DNA of 64,000 nucleotides from Serratia quinivorans (GCF_946227985.1 NZ_CAMKGL010000008.1:62001-126000), one strand, 5' to 3'; counted from the first letter of the stretch, positions 30,566 to 42,872 are shown. The notes: generated by a model from the letters alone, not told the origin. Numbers and translations: made by a program.

Positions 30566-33013
30566 TTACAGCTTGATAGGCTTGATGTGCCAGATCTCGT
30601 CCGCATACTCCTGAATGGTGCGGTCGGAAGAGAAGTAGCCCATGTTAGCGATATTCAATATTGCCCGCCGCGTCCAGTCATCCTGATTGCGATACACCTC
30701 ATCCACCTTGTCCTGCGTATCCACATAGCTGCGGTAATCGGCCAGCAGTTGATAGTGATCGCCCAGGTTAACCAGTGAATCAAACAGGTTGCTGTAGCGC
30801 TTTGGCTCCTCAGGGCTGAAAGCACCGGTGGCGATCTGGGTCAGCGCCTGATGCAGCTCGGGATCCTGCTCATAGTAAAGATGCGGGTTGTAACCGTTGC
30901 GTCGCAGCTCCTCTACCTGTTCGGCAGTATTGCCGAAGATAAAGATGTTCTCCTCCCCCACGTGTTCCAGCATCTCTACGTTGGCACCGTCCAGCGTACC
31001 GATAGTCAGCGCACCGTTAAGCGCAAACTTCATATTACTGGTGCCGGACGCCTCGGTGCCCGCCAGTGAAATTTGCTCGGAAAGATCCGCCGCCGGAATG
31101 ATCATCTGCGCCAGACTGACGCCGTAGTTCGGGATAAACACCACTTTCAACTGCGTATGCACGCGCGGATCGTTGTTGATCACCTTGGCAACATCGTTGA
31201 TCAAGCGAATGATCTGCTTGGCAGCGTAATAGGCCGAAGCCGCCTTACCGGCAAAGATAACCACTCGCGGCACCCGCTCGGTTTCCGGATCCTGCAGCAG
31301 CCGGTTATACAATGTGATCACGTGCAGCACGTTGAGCAACTGCCGTTTGTATTCGTGAATACGCTTGATCTGTACGTCGAACAACGCATCCGGGTTGACC
31401 ACCACATTCAGTGTCTTGGCGATGTAAGTGGCCAGTCGTTCCTTGTTCTGTCGTTTGGCGGCCTGAACTGCCTGCAGGAAGCTCGGGTAGTCGACGTTGG
31501 CCTTGATCTCGCTCAGTTGGCTGAGATCGGTGCGCCAGGTCTGGCCGATACTGTCATCGAGTACGGCGGATAACGGGCGATTCGCCAGCCCCAACCAGCG
31601 GCGTGGCGTAACACCGTTGGTTTTATTGCAGAAGCGATCGGGGAAGATATGGGCAAAATCGGCAAACAGCGATTGCACCATCAGCTCGGAATGCAGTGCG
31701 GAAACGCCGTTAACCTTGTGGCTGGCCACCACCGCCAACCACGCCATACGCACCCGACGCCCATTGGTTTCATCAATGATCGACACCCGCGCCAGCAGGT
31801 CATTGTCACCCGGCGCGACTTCCTGCACGTGTTTGAGGAAGTGATCGTTAATCTCGAAAATCAGCTGCAGGTGACGCGGCAGGATCCGGCCGATCATATC
31901 CAGCGGCCAGGTTTCCAGCGCTTCGCTCATCAGCGTGTGGTTGGTATAGGAGAACACCTTTTCCACCACAGCCCAGGCATCCAGCCAACTGAATTTATGC
32001 TCGTCGATTAGCCGGTGCATCAGTTCCGGGATCGACAGTACCGGGTGAGTGTCATTCAGGTGGATGGCAATCTTGTCTGCCAGGTTGTCGAAGCTTTTAT
32101 GCATCGTCCAGTGGCGGTTGAGGATATCCTGCACCGTGGCCGACACCAGGAAATACTCCTGCCGCAGGCGAAGTTCGCGCCCGGAATAGGTGGAATCATC
32201 CGGGTACAGCACGCGTGATACGTTCTCCGAGTGGTTTTTATCCTCAACGGCCGCGAAGTAATCACCCTGGTTGAATTTACCCAGGTTGATTTCATTACTG
32301 GCCTGGGCGCTCCACAACCGTAGGGTGTTAGTCGCATCGGTATCAAAACCGGGGATCACCTGATCGTAAGCGGTGGCAATAATCTCTTCGGTTTCTACCC
32401 AACGCGCCTTGGCACCTTCCTGTTGGATACGGCCGCCAAAACGCACCTTATAGCGCGTGTTGTGGCGTGGGAATTCCCACGGGTTGCCATATTCCAGCCA
32501 GTAGTCCGGCGATTCCATCTGCTGACCGTTGACGATATTTTGTTTGAACATGCCGTATTCATAACGAATACCGTAGCCACGTCCCGGCAGCGCCAGCGTC
32601 GCCAGCGAATCCAGGAAACAGGCAGCCAACCGCCCCAGGCCACCGTTGCCGAGGCCCGGATCGTTCTCTTCCTCCAGCAGTTCGCCCAGGCTCATCCCCA
32701 TCTCATTCAATGCGTCGTCAATATCCTGATAAATGCCCATCGACAGCAGGGCGTTGGACAAGGTGCGGCCAATCAGGAACTCCATCGACAGGTAATACAC
32801 CTGACGCACATCCTGTGAAAGTTGCGCACGGTTAGAACGCAGCCAGCGTTCCACCATACGGTCGCGAACCGCAAACAACACGGCATTCAGCCAGTCATGC
32901 TGGTTGGCAATTGCCGGGTCCTTGCCGACAATAAACATCAATTTATAGGCGATGGAGTGTTTCAGCGCTTCAACACTGACCGTGGGTGAGGTGTAACTAA
33001 TCGGTGAAGTCAT
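30566..33013 (-). CDS. glgP: Glycogen phosphorylase
   Basis: An 815-residue GT35 phosphorylase, the same length as E. coli GlgP. It shortens glycogen from non-reducing ends to glucose 1-phosphate. The PLP lysine lies in [20 protein letters not shown]. The start chosen is the ATG at 33013, giving [20 protein letters not shown]; an upstream in-frame ATG would translate part of an ERIC element. It is the last gene of glgBXCAP, separated from glgA by two ERIC elements, which may alter its expression relative to the upstream genes. Confidence 0.96.
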   Translation of the reverse strand: MTSPISYTSPTVSVEALKHSIAYKLMFIVGKDPAIANQHDWLNAVLFAVRDRMVERWLRSNRAQLSQDVRQVYYLSMEFLIGRTLSNALLSMGIYQDIDDALNEMGMSLGELLEEENDPGLGNGGLGRLAACFLDSLATLALPGRGYGIRYEYGMFKQNIVNGQQMESPDYWLEYGNPWEFPRHNTRYKVRFGGRIQQEGAKARWVETEEIIATAYDQVIPGFDTDATNTLRLWSAQASNEINLGKFNQGDYFAAVEDKNHSENVSRVLYPDDSTYSGRELRLRQEYFLVSATVQDILNRHWTMHKSFDNLADKIAIHLNDTHPVLSIPELMHRLIDEHKFSWLDAWAVVEKVFSYTNHTLMSEALETWPLDMIGRILPRHLQLIFEINDHFLKHVQEVAPGDNDLLARVSIIDETNGRRVRMAWLAVVASHKVNGVSALHSELMVQSLFADFAHIFPDRFCNKTNGVTPRRWLGLANRPLSAVLDDSIGQTWRTDLSQLSEIKANVDYPSFLQAVQAAKRQNKERLATYIAKTLNVVVNPDALFDVQIKRIHEYKRQLLNVLHVITLYNRLLQDPETERVPRVVIFAGKAASAYYAAKQIIRLINDVAKVINNDPRVHTQLKVVFIPNYGVSLAQMIIPAADLSEQISLAGTEASGTSNMKFALNGALTIGTLDGANVEMLEHVGEENIFIFGNTAEQVEELRRNGYNPHLYYEQDPELHQALTQIATGAFSPEEPKRYSNLFDSLVNLGDHYQLLADYRSYVDTQDKVDEVYRNQDDWTRRAILNIANMGYFSSDRTIQEYADEIWHIKPIKL

Positions 33014-33036
33014 AGCTTTTCGATCCCAATTTCGTG

Positions 33037-33234
33037 GCTGCCCGTCGCCTTTCAAGCCGCAGCGTTGTTACCTGCTTTACAAGACCCATCCGTGGGTCTT
33101 GCCCCTTTCGGGGCCGCTGCAAGCAGCGTTCAAATCTGTTCCCGACAGATTTGTCACCCCAGTTACTTACTAAAGTAAGCGCCTGGGATGAGTAAGCTGG
33201 CCGCCTAGCTGCAACTTGAAATTCATAGGGCATT
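33037..33234. repeat. ERIC element with an internal insert of about 71 bp
   Basis: About 198 bp. The ERIC core is visible at the right (TCACCCCAGTTACTTAC, then GTAAGCGCCTGGGATGAG) and the ends fit the ERIC inverted repeats. The left arm is interrupted by about 71 bp (roughly 33078-33150) holding three small hairpins: AAGACCCA/TGGGTCTT, GCCCC/GGGGC and AAATCTGT/ACAGATTT. Longer ERICs with inserts of about 70 bp are known from related genera. It begins 23 bp upstream of the glgP start codon. Confidence 0.85.
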
Positions 33235-33248
33235 ACAATAGGTGTTGA

Positions 33249-33375
33249 TATACCCAAAATAATTGGCGCTGCATCAAGGCGGCAAAGGAACTTATCCCGA
33301 TGAGCTTACACTGGTAAGTGATTCGGGTAAGTGAGTGCAGCCAACACAGAGGCAGCGTCAAATATGACGGGAATA
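33249..33375. repeat. Full-length 127-bp ERIC overlapping the 3' end of glgA
   Basis: Runs from TATACCC (33249) to GGGAATA (33375), exactly the 127 bp typical of ERIC. It has the central inverted arms around GAGCTTACACTGGTAAGTGA and the GCAGCCAACA segment. The last 18 bp encode the final five codons and stop of glgA. It lies 14 bp from the preceding ERIC. Confidence 0.88.
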
Positions 33376-34791
33376 AAGCGACAGGTATTCCTGTGCCGCA
33401 ACTTGCCAGCCAAAATCCACGCCCATGGCGTGGCGCTGGACGTGACGCCAATGCTTGGGTCGGCTCCACAGCACCATGGCACGCCGGATGGCGTTAGCCA
33501 GTGCGGCGGCGTCACAATCATCAAAGACAAATCCGCTGGCGCTGCCGTCGGCCAGGTTCTCCAGCGCGCAGTCCACTACCGTATCCGCCAACCCACCGGT
33601 GCGGCGCACCAGCGGCAGCGTGCCGTATTTCAGGCCATAGAGTTGGGTCAGCCCGCAGGGCTCGAAACGGCTCGGCACCATAATCACATCGGCCCCGCCG
33701 ATGATCCGGTGCGAGAAGGCCTCGTGGTAACCAATCTGCACGCCAACCTGTTCAGGATAGTCGGCGGCAGCGGCCAGAAATGCCTGCTGCAATACCGCAT
33801 CACCGGCCCCTAACAGCGCCAGTTGGCCGCCCTGCTCCAGCAGCGCCGGCAGAGCTTCCAGGACTAAATCCAGACCTTTCTGGCTGGTCAGACGGCTGAC
33901 GACCGCAAACACCGGCAGCGACTCATCCACTTTCAGTCCCATGGCTTTTTGCAGGTGCAGTTTATTCTTGGCCTTGTTTTTCAGATTGTCAGCGTCATAG
34001 CGCGCAGTCAGGCGCGGGTCGTGGGACGGATCCCAAATCTTGTCATCCACGCCGTTAAGAATGCCGCTAAGACGCCCCTGCCGCTGGCGTTCCTGCAACA
34101 GCCCTTCCATGCCGTAGCCGAACTCCGGCCGGGTGATCTCACGCGCATAGGTCGGGCTGACGGCGGTGATATGGTCGGCGTAGAACAGACCGGCTTTCAG
34201 GAATGACATCTGGCCGTAAAACTCCAGGCCATAAATGTTGAAGAACGAAGGCGGCAACCACAGCTCCGGTACGTGATGGGCGGAGAACAACCCCTGGTAG
34301 GCCAGGTTGTGCACGGTGAAAACAGAACGTGCCGGGTGGCCGTTAGCCGCCAGATAGGCGCAAGCCAGCCCGGCGTGCCAGTCATGGGCATGCACGACCT
34401 GTGGCCGCCAGTAGCGGTCCAGCCCCTTGGCCAGTTCGCAGGCCATCCACCCCAACAGGGCAAAGCGCCGGTGGTTGTCGGAATAGGCATTCATGGATTG
34501 GTCGTGATAAGGGCTGCCAGGGCGTTCGTACAACCAGGGTGCGTCGATCAGGTAGATGCCCACACCGTGATAGGTACCGTAACGCAGGCCGACCCGGCCG
34601 GCGAACGAATCGATTTCCGCCACCAGCACGGAGTCCGGTATACCGTTACGAACGTCAGGGAAAGCGGGCAATAACACCCGAACATCGCCGCCCTCGGCGA
34701 TTTGAGCCGCCGGTAATGCGCCAACCACGTCTGCGAGCCCCCCGGTTTTCAACAGGGGGAACATTTCAGAACATACGTGTAAAACCTGCAT
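33358..34791 (-). CDS. glgA: Glycogen synthase
   Basis: A 477-residue GT5 glycogen synthase that adds glucose from ADP-glucose to the growing glucan. The N-terminal KTGGLADV motif (ADP-glucose binding) and the C-terminal [19 protein letters not shown] and [10 protein letters not shown] motifs are intact. The ATG at 34791 follows AGGAGTG; an in-frame ATG two codons upstream is less well placed. The last five codons and stop (YSRHI) lie in an ERIC element, yet total length equals E. coli GlgA. A 140-bp gap separates it from glgC. Confidence 0.96.
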   Translation of the reverse strand: MQVLHVCSEMFPLLKTGGLADVVGALPAAQIAEGGDVRVLLPAFPDVRNGIPDSVLVAEIDSFAGRVGLRYGTYHGVGIYLIDAPWLYERPGSPYHDQSMNAYSDNHRRFALLGWMACELAKGLDRYWRPQVVHAHDWHAGLACAYLAANGHPARSVFTVHNLAYQGLFSAHHVPELWLPPSFFNIYGLEFYGQMSFLKAGLFYADHITAVSPTYAREITRPEFGYGMEGLLQERQRQGRLSGILNGVDDKIWDPSHDPRLTARYDADNLKNKAKNKLHLQKAMGLKVDESLPVFAVVSRLTSQKGLDLVLEALPALLEQGGQLALLGAGDAVLQQAFLAAAADYPEQVGVQIGYHEAFSHRIIGGADVIMVPSRFEPCGLTQLYGLKYGTLPLVRRTGGLADTVVDCALENLADGSASGFVFDDCDAAALANAIRRAMVLWSRPKHWRHVQRHAMGVDFGWQVAAQEYLSLYSRHI

Positions 34792-34931
34792 TATCACTCC
34801 TGAGAGTCGGCAAAAAATGCCTCTGGATAAGAAATAAAGCAGGCTTGCCGCTGTTGTTAATCCGCGTTTTGCAAGCCATCAGTCAATCCGTTTACATGGC
34901 GGCAGGCTATCGTTCTGCCGGATACCTTAAC

Positions 34932-36209
34932 TCACAATTTTGACAACATTTCGCGCGTGACCAACACAATGCCGCCTTCCGAGCGATAAAAGCGTTTGCT
35001 GTCCTCATCGGCGTTTTCGCCAATCACCATGCCCTCGGGGATATGGCAGGCGCGGTCAATGATGCAGCGTCGCAGACGGCAGGAACGGCCGACGTTAACG
35101 TCCGGCAGCAATACAGTAGAGTCGATGGTGCAGAACGAGTTCACGCGCACCCGCGGGAACAGCACCGAATGCACCACCACCGAACCGGAGACAATACAGC
35201 CGCCGGACACCAACGAGTTCATGGTCATACCGTGGCTACCGGAACGGTCCTGAACGAACTTGGCCGGCGGCAGTGGCTCCATATGGGTACGGATCGGCCA
35301 GGCGCGGTCATACATATCCAGCTCCGGCGTCACCGAGGCCAAATCAAGGTTGGCACGCCAGTAAGCTTCCAGCGTCCCCACGTCGCGCCAATACGGCGGC
35401 AGCTCGGGGTTGGAGGTTACGCACGACAGCGTGAACGGGTGCGCCCACGCCGCCTTCTGGGCGGTGATTTTCGGGATCAGATCCTTGCCGAAGTCATGCG
35501 TTGAACCTGGTGTCGACATGTCCTCCTCCAGCAGTTGGAACAGGTAGTCGGCGTTAAAGATGTAGATCCCCATGCTGGCCAGCGACATATCAGGGTTACC
35601 TGGCATCGGCGGTGGATTGCTGGGTTTCTCCAGGAACTCGAGGATCAGATCGTTCTCGTCCACTTCCATCACGCCGAACTCGCTGGCCTCATCGCGCGGC
35701 ACCGGCAGGCAGGCAACGGTACACTGCGCCCCCTTTTCCACGTGGTCGATCAGCATGCGCGAGTAATCCATCTTGTAGATATGATCGCCCGCCAGGATCA
35801 CCACATATTCAGCCTCGTAGCGGCGAATAATGTCCAGGTTTTGATACACCGCATCCGCCGTGCCCTTGTACCAGTGTTCGGTACTGAGGCGTTGCTGGGC
35901 CGGCAGCAGATCGACAAACTCATTCATCTCTTCGTTGAGGAACGACCAGCCGCGCTGAATATGCTGTACCAGGGTATGAGACTGGTATTGGGTGATCACA
36001 CCAATACGACGGATCCCCGAGTTCAGGCAGTTCGACAGGGCAAAATCAATGATGCGGAATTTACCGCCAAAGTGGACGGCCGGCTTGGCACGGGTTGAGG
36101 TTAAATCTTTCAAACGCGAACCGCGGCCACCGGCCAAAATCAGGGCGACGGACTTAATCGGCAGTTGGCGTGCCAACATCAGGGGGTCTTTATTTTCAAA
36201 CCTAACCAT
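34932..36209 (-). CDS. glgC: Glucose-1-phosphate adenylyltransferase
   Basis: A 425-residue ADP-glucose pyrophosphorylase (E. coli 431). It makes ADP-glucose from glucose 1-phosphate and ATP, the controlled step of glycogen synthesis. The nucleotide-binding [15 protein letters not shown] and [20 protein letters not shown] stretches are present, as is the FVEKP-like FLEKPSNPP substrate loop. A left-handed beta-helix C-terminal domain follows. It starts 12 bp after glgX. Allosteric control by fructose 1,6-bisphosphate and AMP is expected from the family. Confidence 0.97.
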   Translation of the reverse strand: MVRFENKDPLMLARQLPIKSVALILAGGRGSRLKDLTSTRAKPAVHFGGKFRIIDFALSNCLNSGIRRIGVITQYQSHTLVQHIQRGWSFLNEEMNEFVDLLPAQQRLSTEHWYKGTADAVYQNLDIIRRYEAEYVVILAGDHIYKMDYSRMLIDHVEKGAQCTVACLPVPRDEASEFGVMEVDENDLILEFLEKPSNPPPMPGNPDMSLASMGIYIFNADYLFQLLEEDMSTPGSTHDFGKDLIPKITAQKAAWAHPFTLSCVTSNPELPPYWRDVGTLEAYWRANLDLASVTPELDMYDRAWPIRTHMEPLPPAKFVQDRSGSHGMTMNSLVSGGCIVSGSVVVHSVLFPRVRVNSFCTIDSTVLLPDVNVGRSCRLRRCIIDRACHIPEGMVIGENADEDSKRFYRSEGGIVLVTREMLSKL

Positions 36210-36221
36210 AGCTGACTCCTT

Positions 36222-38207
36222 TTATTTTTTCTTGACCAGCACGCAAATCGAGTGCGCAGCCTGGTTCCAGGCGGGTAAGACCGCCCGCGAATCTTCCTGA
36301 GTAAAGGGGGCGACAAGCTGCCAATCGCCGGTGGGCAACGTCATCTCCACCGCCTGCTGCGTGGCGTTCACCACCACCAGCCAGCGTTGTGACAGACAGA
36401 TCTGCAACTGCAGTGCTCCCTGCTCCCACTGTTGCGCGCTGAGCGATTGCCCCTGCGCGTTCAGCCACTGCACGTTACCGTCGCCCTCCTGCCACCAGCG
36501 GTCATGCTGCAGGGCGGGAATTTGTTGGCGCAGTTGGATCAGTGCGGCGGTGTAAGCGGTGAGTGAGTCATCCGCCGTGGCCCAGTCGAGCCAGGTGATA
36601 GCGTTGTCCTGACAATAGGCATTGTTGTTACCCTGCTGGCTGTGTCCATGTTCGTCGCCGGCCAGCAGCATCGGCGTTCCCTGGGACAGCAATAACGTGG
36701 CAAGCAGTGCCTGCCGGCTGGCCCTACGGCGTTGCACAATGGCGTCGTCGGCAATCGGGCCTTCAACGCCGTGATTGTTGCTAAAGTTACGGTCGCTGCC
36801 GTCGCGGTTACCTTCACCGTTCAGTTGGTTATGTTTACGGTTAAAGCTGACCAAATCCTGCAGGGTAAAACCGTCATGGGCGGTCAGCATGTTGATGCTG
36901 GCGTACGGCGCACGCCCGCGTCGATTAAACAGGTCGCTGGAAGCGGCAAAACGCTGGGCGAACTGGCCGAGCGAAATATCTCCCTGCAGCCAGAAGCGAC
37001 GCATATCGTCCCGGTAGTGGTCGTTCCACTCGGCAAAGCGCCCGGGAAACTCACCCACCTGATAACCGCCTGGGCCAATATCCCAGGGTTCGGCGATCAG
37101 CTTGCAGCGCGACAGCAGATCATCCGCCAGTATCGCCTGGAACAGCGGGGCATCACGGTCGAACGCCGGCGTGCGGCCGAGCACGCTACCCAGATCAAAG
37201 CGAAAACCGTCTACGTGACACTCCCCCACCCAGAAACGCAGGCAATCCATCACCCAGGCTACGCCAAGCGGCTGATCAAGCCGCAGCGTGTTGCCGCAGC
37301 CGGTATCGTTCACATAACCGCCATCGGGAGTGAGCCAGTAATAATTCGAGTTATCGATGCCGCGCAGCGACAGCATTGGCCCGTCCATATCCAGCTCGGC
37401 GCTGTGGTTGAATACCACGTCGAGGATCACTTCAATCCCGGCCTTATGCAGTGCTTTCACCGCGTCGCGGAATTCCCGCAGCGGCGTCATGTCGGTACGC
37501 AGGCTGGAGTAGCGGTTATCCGGCGCATAGGGCGCCAACACGTTATAGCCCCAGTAGTTAATCAACCCGAGGCGCTGCAGGCGCGGCTCGGAGCTGTGTT
37601 GCTGCACCGGCAGCAGTTCCAGCGCGGTAATGCCAAGACGCTTGAAGTAGGCGATCATCACCGGATGCCCGAGCGCGGCAAAACTGCCACGCAGCACCTG
37701 CGGGATATCCGGGTGTTGCAGGGTCAGACCGCGCACATGCGCTTCGTAAATCACCGTTTTGCCCCACGGCGTTGCCGGTGGGCAATCATCCTGCCAGTCG
37801 TAAGCTTCGTCGATCACCACGCACTTTGGCATCAGCTCCGCGCTGTCTTGCGGGTCCGGATGGCCATAGCCACCGTGTAAATCAGGGTCATCGGCTACCG
37901 GCCCCTCGACCGCACGGGCAGCGGGATCCAACAGCAGCTTGTTGGGGTTAAAACGCAACCCCTGCGCCGGATCAAACGGGCCGTGCACCCGGTAGCCATA
38001 ACGCTGGCCCGGTTTACCGCCCGGCAGATAACCGTGCCAAATATCACCGCTGCGCGTTGCCAGCGGCAGGCGTACTTCGCGCTGTTGTTCGTCAAACAGG
38101 CACAGCTCCACCCCCGTCGCATGGGCGGAGTACAGGCTAAAGTTGATGCCGTTACCGTCATAGTGCGCCCCGAGAGGCGCGGCGATGCCGGGCGTCAGCT
38201 CAGTCAT
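36222..38207 (-). CDS. glgX: Glycogen debranching enzyme GlgX
   Basis: A 661-residue GH13 isoamylase-type enzyme with an N-terminal CBM48-like domain ([20 protein letters not shown]) and catalytic barrel. The catalytic Asp is in [12 protein letters not shown], the acid in the LIAEPWD stretch, and the transition-state Asp in LTAHDGFTL. It removes short limit-dextrin branches left by GlgP. Its ATG overlaps the glgB stop as ATGA, so the two are translationally coupled. Confidence 0.95.
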   Translation of the reverse strand: MTELTPGIAAPLGAHYDGNGINFSLYSAHATGVELCLFDEQQREVRLPLATRSGDIWHGYLPGGKPGQRYGYRVHGPFDPAQGLRFNPNKLLLDPAARAVEGPVADDPDLHGGYGHPDPQDSAELMPKCVVIDEAYDWQDDCPPATPWGKTVIYEAHVRGLTLQHPDIPQVLRGSFAALGHPVMIAYFKRLGITALELLPVQQHSSEPRLQRLGLINYWGYNVLAPYAPDNRYSSLRTDMTPLREFRDAVKALHKAGIEVILDVVFNHSAELDMDGPMLSLRGIDNSNYYWLTPDGGYVNDTGCGNTLRLDQPLGVAWVMDCLRFWVGECHVDGFRFDLGSVLGRTPAFDRDAPLFQAILADDLLSRCKLIAEPWDIGPGGYQVGEFPGRFAEWNDHYRDDMRRFWLQGDISLGQFAQRFAASSDLFNRRGRAPYASINMLTAHDGFTLQDLVSFNRKHNQLNGEGNRDGSDRNFSNNHGVEGPIADDAIVQRRRASRQALLATLLLSQGTPMLLAGDEHGHSQQGNNNAYCQDNAITWLDWATADDSLTAYTAALIQLRQQIPALQHDRWWQEGDGNVQWLNAQGQSLSAQQWEQGALQLQICLSQRWLVVVNATQQAVEMTLPTGDWQLVAPFTQEDSRAVLPAWNQAAHSICVLVKKK

Positions 38208-40390
38208 TGCGCCTCCCGCAGCAGGTAGATGGTTGCCAACGGCGGCACGGTCACGCTAATCGAATGCTCACGGCCGTGGTTACCGATCTGCTCGGACACC
38301 ACGCGCCCCTGGTTGCCGGTATTGCTGCCGTGATAATGGTGCGAGTCGGTATTGAGGATTTCCCGGTACTCACCGGGGCGGGAAATACCGATGCGGTAGT
38401 GGTGGCGCGGCACCGGGGTAAAGTTGCTGACAGCGATCAGCTCATTGCCATGCGCATCATAGCGGGCGAAGGCAAACACCGAGTTGTCATGGTCGTCCAC
38501 CACCAGCCACTCAAAACCGTCCGGCCGGTAGTCACGCTCATACAACGGCGCCTGCTGTTGATAGCAATGGTTAAGATCGCGCACCAACCGCTGTACGCCG
38601 TGATGCCAGTTATCCAGCCCTTCAAGCAGATGCCAGTCGAGGCTGCTGTCGAAATTCCATTCGCGCCCCTGGGCGAACTCACAGCCCATAAACAGCAGCT
38701 TCTTGCCCGGGTGCGCCCACATAAAGCCATAGTAGGCACGCAGGTTGGCGAACTTCTGCCAGGCGTCGCCGGGCATGCGGTCTAGAATCGATTTCTTGCC
38801 GTGCACCACTTCGTCATGGGAAATCGGCAGCACGAAGTTTTCGGTGTAGGCGTACAACATGCCGAAGGTCATCTGATTGTGATGATACTTGCGGTGTACC
38901 GGGTCGCATTGCATGTAGTTAAGCGTGTCGTGCATCCAACCCAGGTTCCATTTGTAGTGGAACCCCAGCCCGTTAGATTCCGGCGGCAACGTCACCCCTG
39001 GGTAATCGGTGGACTCTTCCGCCAGCGTCACCGCACCGGGCCGCTCCTTGCCGACGCTCTGATTGGTGTAACGCAGGAAGGCAATGGCCTCCAGATTTTC
39101 GTTACCACCGTAATAGTTCGGCACCCATTCGCCTTCGGCACGGCTGTAGTCACGGTAGATCATCGAGGCCACCGCATCGACACGCAATGCGTCGATGCCA
39201 TAGCGTTCCAACCAGTAAAGGGCGTTACCCGCCAGATAGTTGCGCACCTCATGGCGACCATAGTTATAGATCAGGGTATTCCAGTCCTGGTGGAAGCCTT
39301 CGCGCGGATCGGCATATTCATACAGCGCGGTGCCGTCGAAATTTGCCAGGCCATAGGCATCGCTGGGGAAATGCCCCGGCACCCAGTCCAGGATCACGTT
39401 GATACCCGCCCGGTGCGCCGCCGCGACAAAATCTTTAAAGTCGGCCGGGGTACCGAAGCGCCGGGTCGGGGCGTACAACCCTAGAGGTTGATAACCCCAA
39501 CTGCCGTCAAACGGGTGCTCGTTAATCGGCAGCAGTTCGATATGGGTGAACCCCATGTCTTTAACGTAGCCAATTAACTGTTCCGCCAGTTCGCCATAGC
39601 TGAGCCAGAAATTATCATCGGTGTGACGTCGCCACGAGCCAAGATGCACCTCGTAAATTGAAATCGGTCGGTCAAAATCATTGGCTCGCCGACGCTCCGG
39701 GGTGTTTTCCACCACCTCCGGCAGCGGCGTCACCAGCGATGCCGTGTCCGGCCGCATTTGCGCCTCAAAGGCGTAAGGATCGGCCTTCAACTGGGTATTG
39801 CCGTAGCAGTCGATAATTTCGTATTTGTACAATTGCCCGGCTTTCACCCCTGGCAGGAACAGCTCCCATATCCCGTTTTCACGACGCAGGCGCATCGGGT
39901 GGCGGCGGCCGTCCCAGAAGTTAAACTCGCCAACCACCGAAACGCGCTGGGCATTCGGTGCCCAGACGGCAAAGCTGACGCCTTCAACGTCATCGAGCGT
40001 AGTGAGATGGGCCCCCAGACGCTCATAAGGGCGCAAATGGGTGCCTTCTGCCAGCAACCAACTGTCGATATCCTGCAGCAGGGTGCCGAAACGGTAGGGA
40101 TCGTCGACGATCTGCTGATTATCCTGCCAGCGGACTTCGAATTGATAGCGGAACGGGGTTTTGCGACGCGGTACCGTGGCGCTGAAAAAACCGCGCGCAT
40201 CATCGCAGTTCAACTGCACCAGACGCCGGCCGGTTTGCTGCTCCAGCAGCCAGACTTCGCTGGCGTCAGGCAACAGCGCACGCACCTGCAGGCCGGTATC
40301 GGCCGCATGCATACCCAGCAGAGAAAAGGGGTCGGCAGAATTGCCGGAGAAAAGCTGATCAATCACGTCACGATCGGGAAGTACAGGCAT
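38204..40390 (-). CDS. glgB: 1,4-alpha-glucan branching enzyme
   Basis: A 728-residue GH13 branching enzyme, same length as E. coli GlgB. It has two N-terminal beta-sandwich domains, then the barrel with the nucleophile in [16 protein letters not shown], the acid in [10 protein letters not shown] and the Asp in [11 protein letters not shown]. An upstream in-frame start at 40486 is possible, but the ATG at 40390 ([13 protein letters not shown]) follows AGGAAG and gives the standard length. It is first in the glgBXCAP operon. About 500 bp separate it from asd. Confidence 0.96.
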   Translation of the reverse strand: MPVLPDRDVIDQLFSGNSADPFSLLGMHAADTGLQVRALLPDASEVWLLEQQTGRRLVQLNCDDARGFFSATVPRRKTPFRYQFEVRWQDNQQIVDDPYRFGTLLQDIDSWLLAEGTHLRPYERLGAHLTTLDDVEGVSFAVWAPNAQRVSVVGEFNFWDGRRHPMRLRRENGIWELFLPGVKAGQLYKYEIIDCYGNTQLKADPYAFEAQMRPDTASLVTPLPEVVENTPERRRANDFDRPISIYEVHLGSWRRHTDDNFWLSYGELAEQLIGYVKDMGFTHIELLPINEHPFDGSWGYQPLGLYAPTRRFGTPADFKDFVAAAHRAGINVILDWVPGHFPSDAYGLANFDGTALYEYADPREGFHQDWNTLIYNYGRHEVRNYLAGNALYWLERYGIDALRVDAVASMIYRDYSRAEGEWVPNYYGGNENLEAIAFLRYTNQSVGKERPGAVTLAEESTDYPGVTLPPESNGLGFHYKWNLGWMHDTLNYMQCDPVHRKYHHNQMTFGMLYAYTENFVLPISHDEVVHGKKSILDRMPGDAWQKFANLRAYYGFMWAHPGKKLLFMGCEFAQGREWNFDSSLDWHLLEGLDNWHHGVQRLVRDLNHCYQQQAPLYERDYRPDGFEWLVVDDHDNSVFAFARYDAHGNELIAVSNFTPVPRHHYRIGISRPGEYREILNTDSHHYHGSNTGNQGRVVSEQIGNHGREHSISVTVPPLATIYLLREAQ

Positions 40391-40845
40391 AGTCTTCTTC
40401 CTAAGATTAAGAGCATGATTTATAAGGGGCCGCGTAAGCTCATCGTCTTTCAGGTTGCAGCGAAATGGCTGCACCTTGAGATCCACAGGGCGTAACGCTT
40501 AATCCATAGCCGTTTTGGTTATCATGCAATTCATTCGGTATCTAAAGCGTGATTGCGGTCGGTTATTGATCAATTCTCACCTTCCCGGCCCAAATTCCGC
40601 TCTTTATGCTTATTTTTAGCGCTGGTGAAAATATATCCGCCAGCCCTTTAAGCATAGCCAATGCCGGTTAAAAACATTGCCCATTAGCAAGGAAAACGCT
40701 TCATTAAGAAAACTGCCAGCCTGACAGCGTCTTTGCGCTGCTGCCCGCGTGGAGAAGTGCCGATGACTTGTGTGCTTTTCCCCCTTTGCAGCGATTTGGT
40801 CCATAGCGCGCAGAAACGAAGAAAAAGGAAGAAAATAAGGCTTTT
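40391..40845. other. Gap upstream of glgB
   Basis: About 450 bp between glgB and the asd terminator, presumably holding the glgB promoter. The stretch CAGGTTGCAGCGAAATGGCTGC around 40451-40495 resembles a heavily deleted ERIC, but this is weak. No gene is supported. Confidence 0.4.
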
Positions 40846-40869
40846 GGGGGCTGAAAGAGGTCAGCCCCC
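40846..40869 (-). terminator. Terminator hairpin of asd
   Basis: GGGGGCTGA and TCAGCCCCC form a 9-bp perfect stem with a 6-base loop, followed on the minus strand by AAAAG and an AT-rich run. It lies 19 bp past the asd stop and separates asd from glgB. Confidence 0.8.
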
Positions 40870-40887
40870 GGGAAGTACAGTTCAGGT

Positions 40888-41991
40888 TTACAGCAGGATG
40901 CGCAGCATGCGGCGCAGCGGCTCGGCCGCACCCCACAGCAACTGGTCACCCACGGTGAACGCAGACAGGTATTCCGGCCCCATATTCAGCTTGCGCAGAC
41001 GACCAACAGGGGTGTTCAGTGTCCCGGTGACCGCTGCCGGCGTCAGTTCACGCATGGTCAGTTCACGGTCGTTCGGGATCACTCGTACCCAGTCATTATG
41101 GGTCGCCAACATGTGTTCGATTTCCGGCAGCGAAACGTCCTTTTTCAGCTTCAGGGTAAACGCCTGGCTATGGCAGCGCAGCGCACCAACGCGCACGCAC
41201 AGACCATCGACCGGGATCACCAGGCCGCTGTTAAGGATTTTGTTGGTCTCCGCCTGGCCTTTCCACTCTTCACGGCTCTGGCCGTTATCGAGCTGCTTGT
41301 CAATCCAGGGGATCAGGCTGCCGGCCAGCGGCACACCAAAGTTATCGGTCGGCAGTTTGCCGCTGCGGGTGGCCGCAGTGACCTTACGTTCGATCTCCAG
41401 GATCGCCGAAGCCGGGTCCTGCAGCTCTTTCGCCACGTCGGCGTGCAGCATGCCCATTTGGGTCAGCAGTTCACGCATGTGACGTGCACCACCACCGGAG
41501 GCCGCCTGATATGTCGCAACGGACGCCCACTCCACCAGATCGTTGGCGAACAGGCCACCGAGCGACATCAGCATCAGGCTGACGGTGCAGTTACCGCCAA
41601 CAAAGGTCTTGATGCCTTTATCCAGCCCCTGCTGGATCAGCGTACGGTTGACCGGATCAAGGATGATAATCGCGTCATCCTGCATGCGCAGAGAAGAAGC
41701 TGCGTCGATCCAGTACCCTTGCCAGCCGATTTCACGCAGCTTTGGGTAAATTTCGTTGGTATAATCGCCGCCCTGGCAGGTAATAATAATGTCGAGCGCA
41801 CTCAGTGCATCAACATCGTAAGCATCCTGCAGCGTGCCCTGTTGGCCGCCGAAGGTGGGTGCCGCCTGGCCGTGTTGCGAGGTGGAGAAAAAGACCGGGC
41901 GAATGGCGTCAAAATCGCGCTCTTCCGTCATGCGTTGCATGAGTACGGAGCCGACCATTCCGCGCCAACCGATGAAACCAACGTTTTTCAT
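40888..41991 (-). CDS. asd: Aspartate-semialdehyde dehydrogenase
   Basis: A 367-residue NADPH-dependent enzyme, same length as in E. coli. It reduces aspartyl phosphate to aspartate semialdehyde for lysine, diaminopimelate, methionine and threonine. The N-terminal [11 protein letters not shown] nucleotide loop, the catalytic Cys135 in GGNCTVSLM and the [10 protein letters not shown] histidine are intact. An in-frame ATG 19 codons upstream is not conserved; the ATG at 41991 gives the family start. Confidence 0.97.
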   Translation of the reverse strand: MKNVGFIGWRGMVGSVLMQRMTEERDFDAIRPVFFSTSQHGQAAPTFGGQQGTLQDAYDVDALSALDIIITCQGGDYTNEIYPKLREIGWQGYWIDAASSLRMQDDAIIILDPVNRTLIQQGLDKGIKTFVGGNCTVSLMLMSLGGLFANDLVEWASVATYQAASGGGARHMRELLTQMGMLHADVAKELQDPASAILEIERKVTAATRSGKLPTDNFGVPLAGSLIPWIDKQLDNGQSREEWKGQAETNKILNSGLVIPVDGLCVRVGALRCHSQAFTLKLKKDVSLPEIEHMLATHNDWVRVIPNDRELTMRELTPAAVTGTLNTPVGRLRKLNMGPEYLSAFTVGDQLLWGAAEPLRRMLRILL

Positions 41992-42120
41992 AATGACTGT
42001 CCTGCCTTGGAGGATGACTGCTATAAGTTGTGTGCAATATCTCTCCACCTTACAAAATGTCGACGCAGGCGCAAAGTGAATTTATTCGATGGGTGAGCGA
42101 TTCTCAGCAATCCTTCTTAT

Positions 42121-42178
42121 ATACCTGGGAGATGAGCCGGCTGGTCGCCTGGCCGTAACTTGAAAGTCATAGGGTATA
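42121..42178. repeat. Truncated ERIC half-element upstream of yhgN
   Basis: About 58 bp matching only the right half of ERIC: CCTGGGAGATGAG, GGTCGCCTGGCC and the end GTAACTTGAAAGTCATAGGG with terminal GGGTATA. The central palindrome and left half are missing. It ends 53 bp before the yhgN start. Confidence 0.7.
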
Positions 42179-42230
42179 GGTTATTAAGCGGCCGGGATGA
42201 CCGACGCACTTTTCAGATTCAGAGGTAGTG

Positions 42231-42824
42231 ATGACAGAGATGATTTCAGTCACGGTGTTGCTGTTTTTAATCATGGATCCGCTGGGAAATTTGCCGATTT
42301 TTATGTCGGTACTCAAGCACCTGGAGCCGCGTCGTCGTCGGGTGGTGCTGATCCGTGAACTGCTGATCGCCCTGCTGTTGATGCTGATTTTCCTGTTTGC
42401 CGGTGAAAAAATTCTGGCGTTCCTTAACCTGCGCACCGAAACCGTCTCCATTTCCGGCGGGATTATTCTGTTCCTGATCGCCATCAAGATGATCTTCCCC
42501 TCGCAGGAGGGTGACAGCAGCGGGCTTTCCGCCGGTGAAGAACCCTTCCTGGTGCCGTTGGCAATCCCACTTGTAGCCGGCCCTTCGATTCTGGCTTCGC
42601 TGATGCTGCTGTCGCACCAGTATCCGAACCATATTTCGTATCTGGTGGTGGCGCTGCTGATTGCCTGGGGCATTTCCGCCGCCATTTTGCTGATGTCGAA
42701 CCTGTTCCTGCGCCTGCTGGGGAGTAAAGGGGTGAGCGCGCTGGAAAGGCTGATGGGGCTGATTCTGGTGATGCTGTCGACCCAGATGTTCCTGGACGGC
42801 GTGAGAGCCTACATGAAGTTGTAG
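42231..42824 (+). CDS. yhgN: MarC-family (UPF0056) inner-membrane protein YhgN
   Basis: A 197-residue polytopic membrane protein of the MarC family with about six hydrophobic segments and the conserved MDPLGNLPIF near the N-terminus. No transport activity is established for the family. A GTG one codon upstream is possible, but the ATG at 42231 after AGAGGT gives the E. coli length. It is divergent from asd, as in E. coli. Confidence 0.93.
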   Translation: MTEMISVTVLLFLIMDPLGNLPIFMSVLKHLEPRRRRVVLIRELLIALLLMLIFLFAGEKILAFLNLRTETVSISGGIILFLIAIKMIFPSQEGDSSGLSAGEEPFLVPLAIPLVAGPSILASLMLLSHQYPNHISYLVVALLIAWGISAAILLMSNLFLRLLGSKGVSALERLMGLILVMLSTQMFLDGVRAYMKL

Positions 42825-42872
42825 TGAAGATACTGGCGCCAGTGCGGCGCCGAGAAGTGACGGCAGCCCGGG

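Noticed and set aside
33013-33055. Longer start for glgP
   Set aside because: The added residues would be translated partly from an ERIC element and are absent from GlgP proteins.
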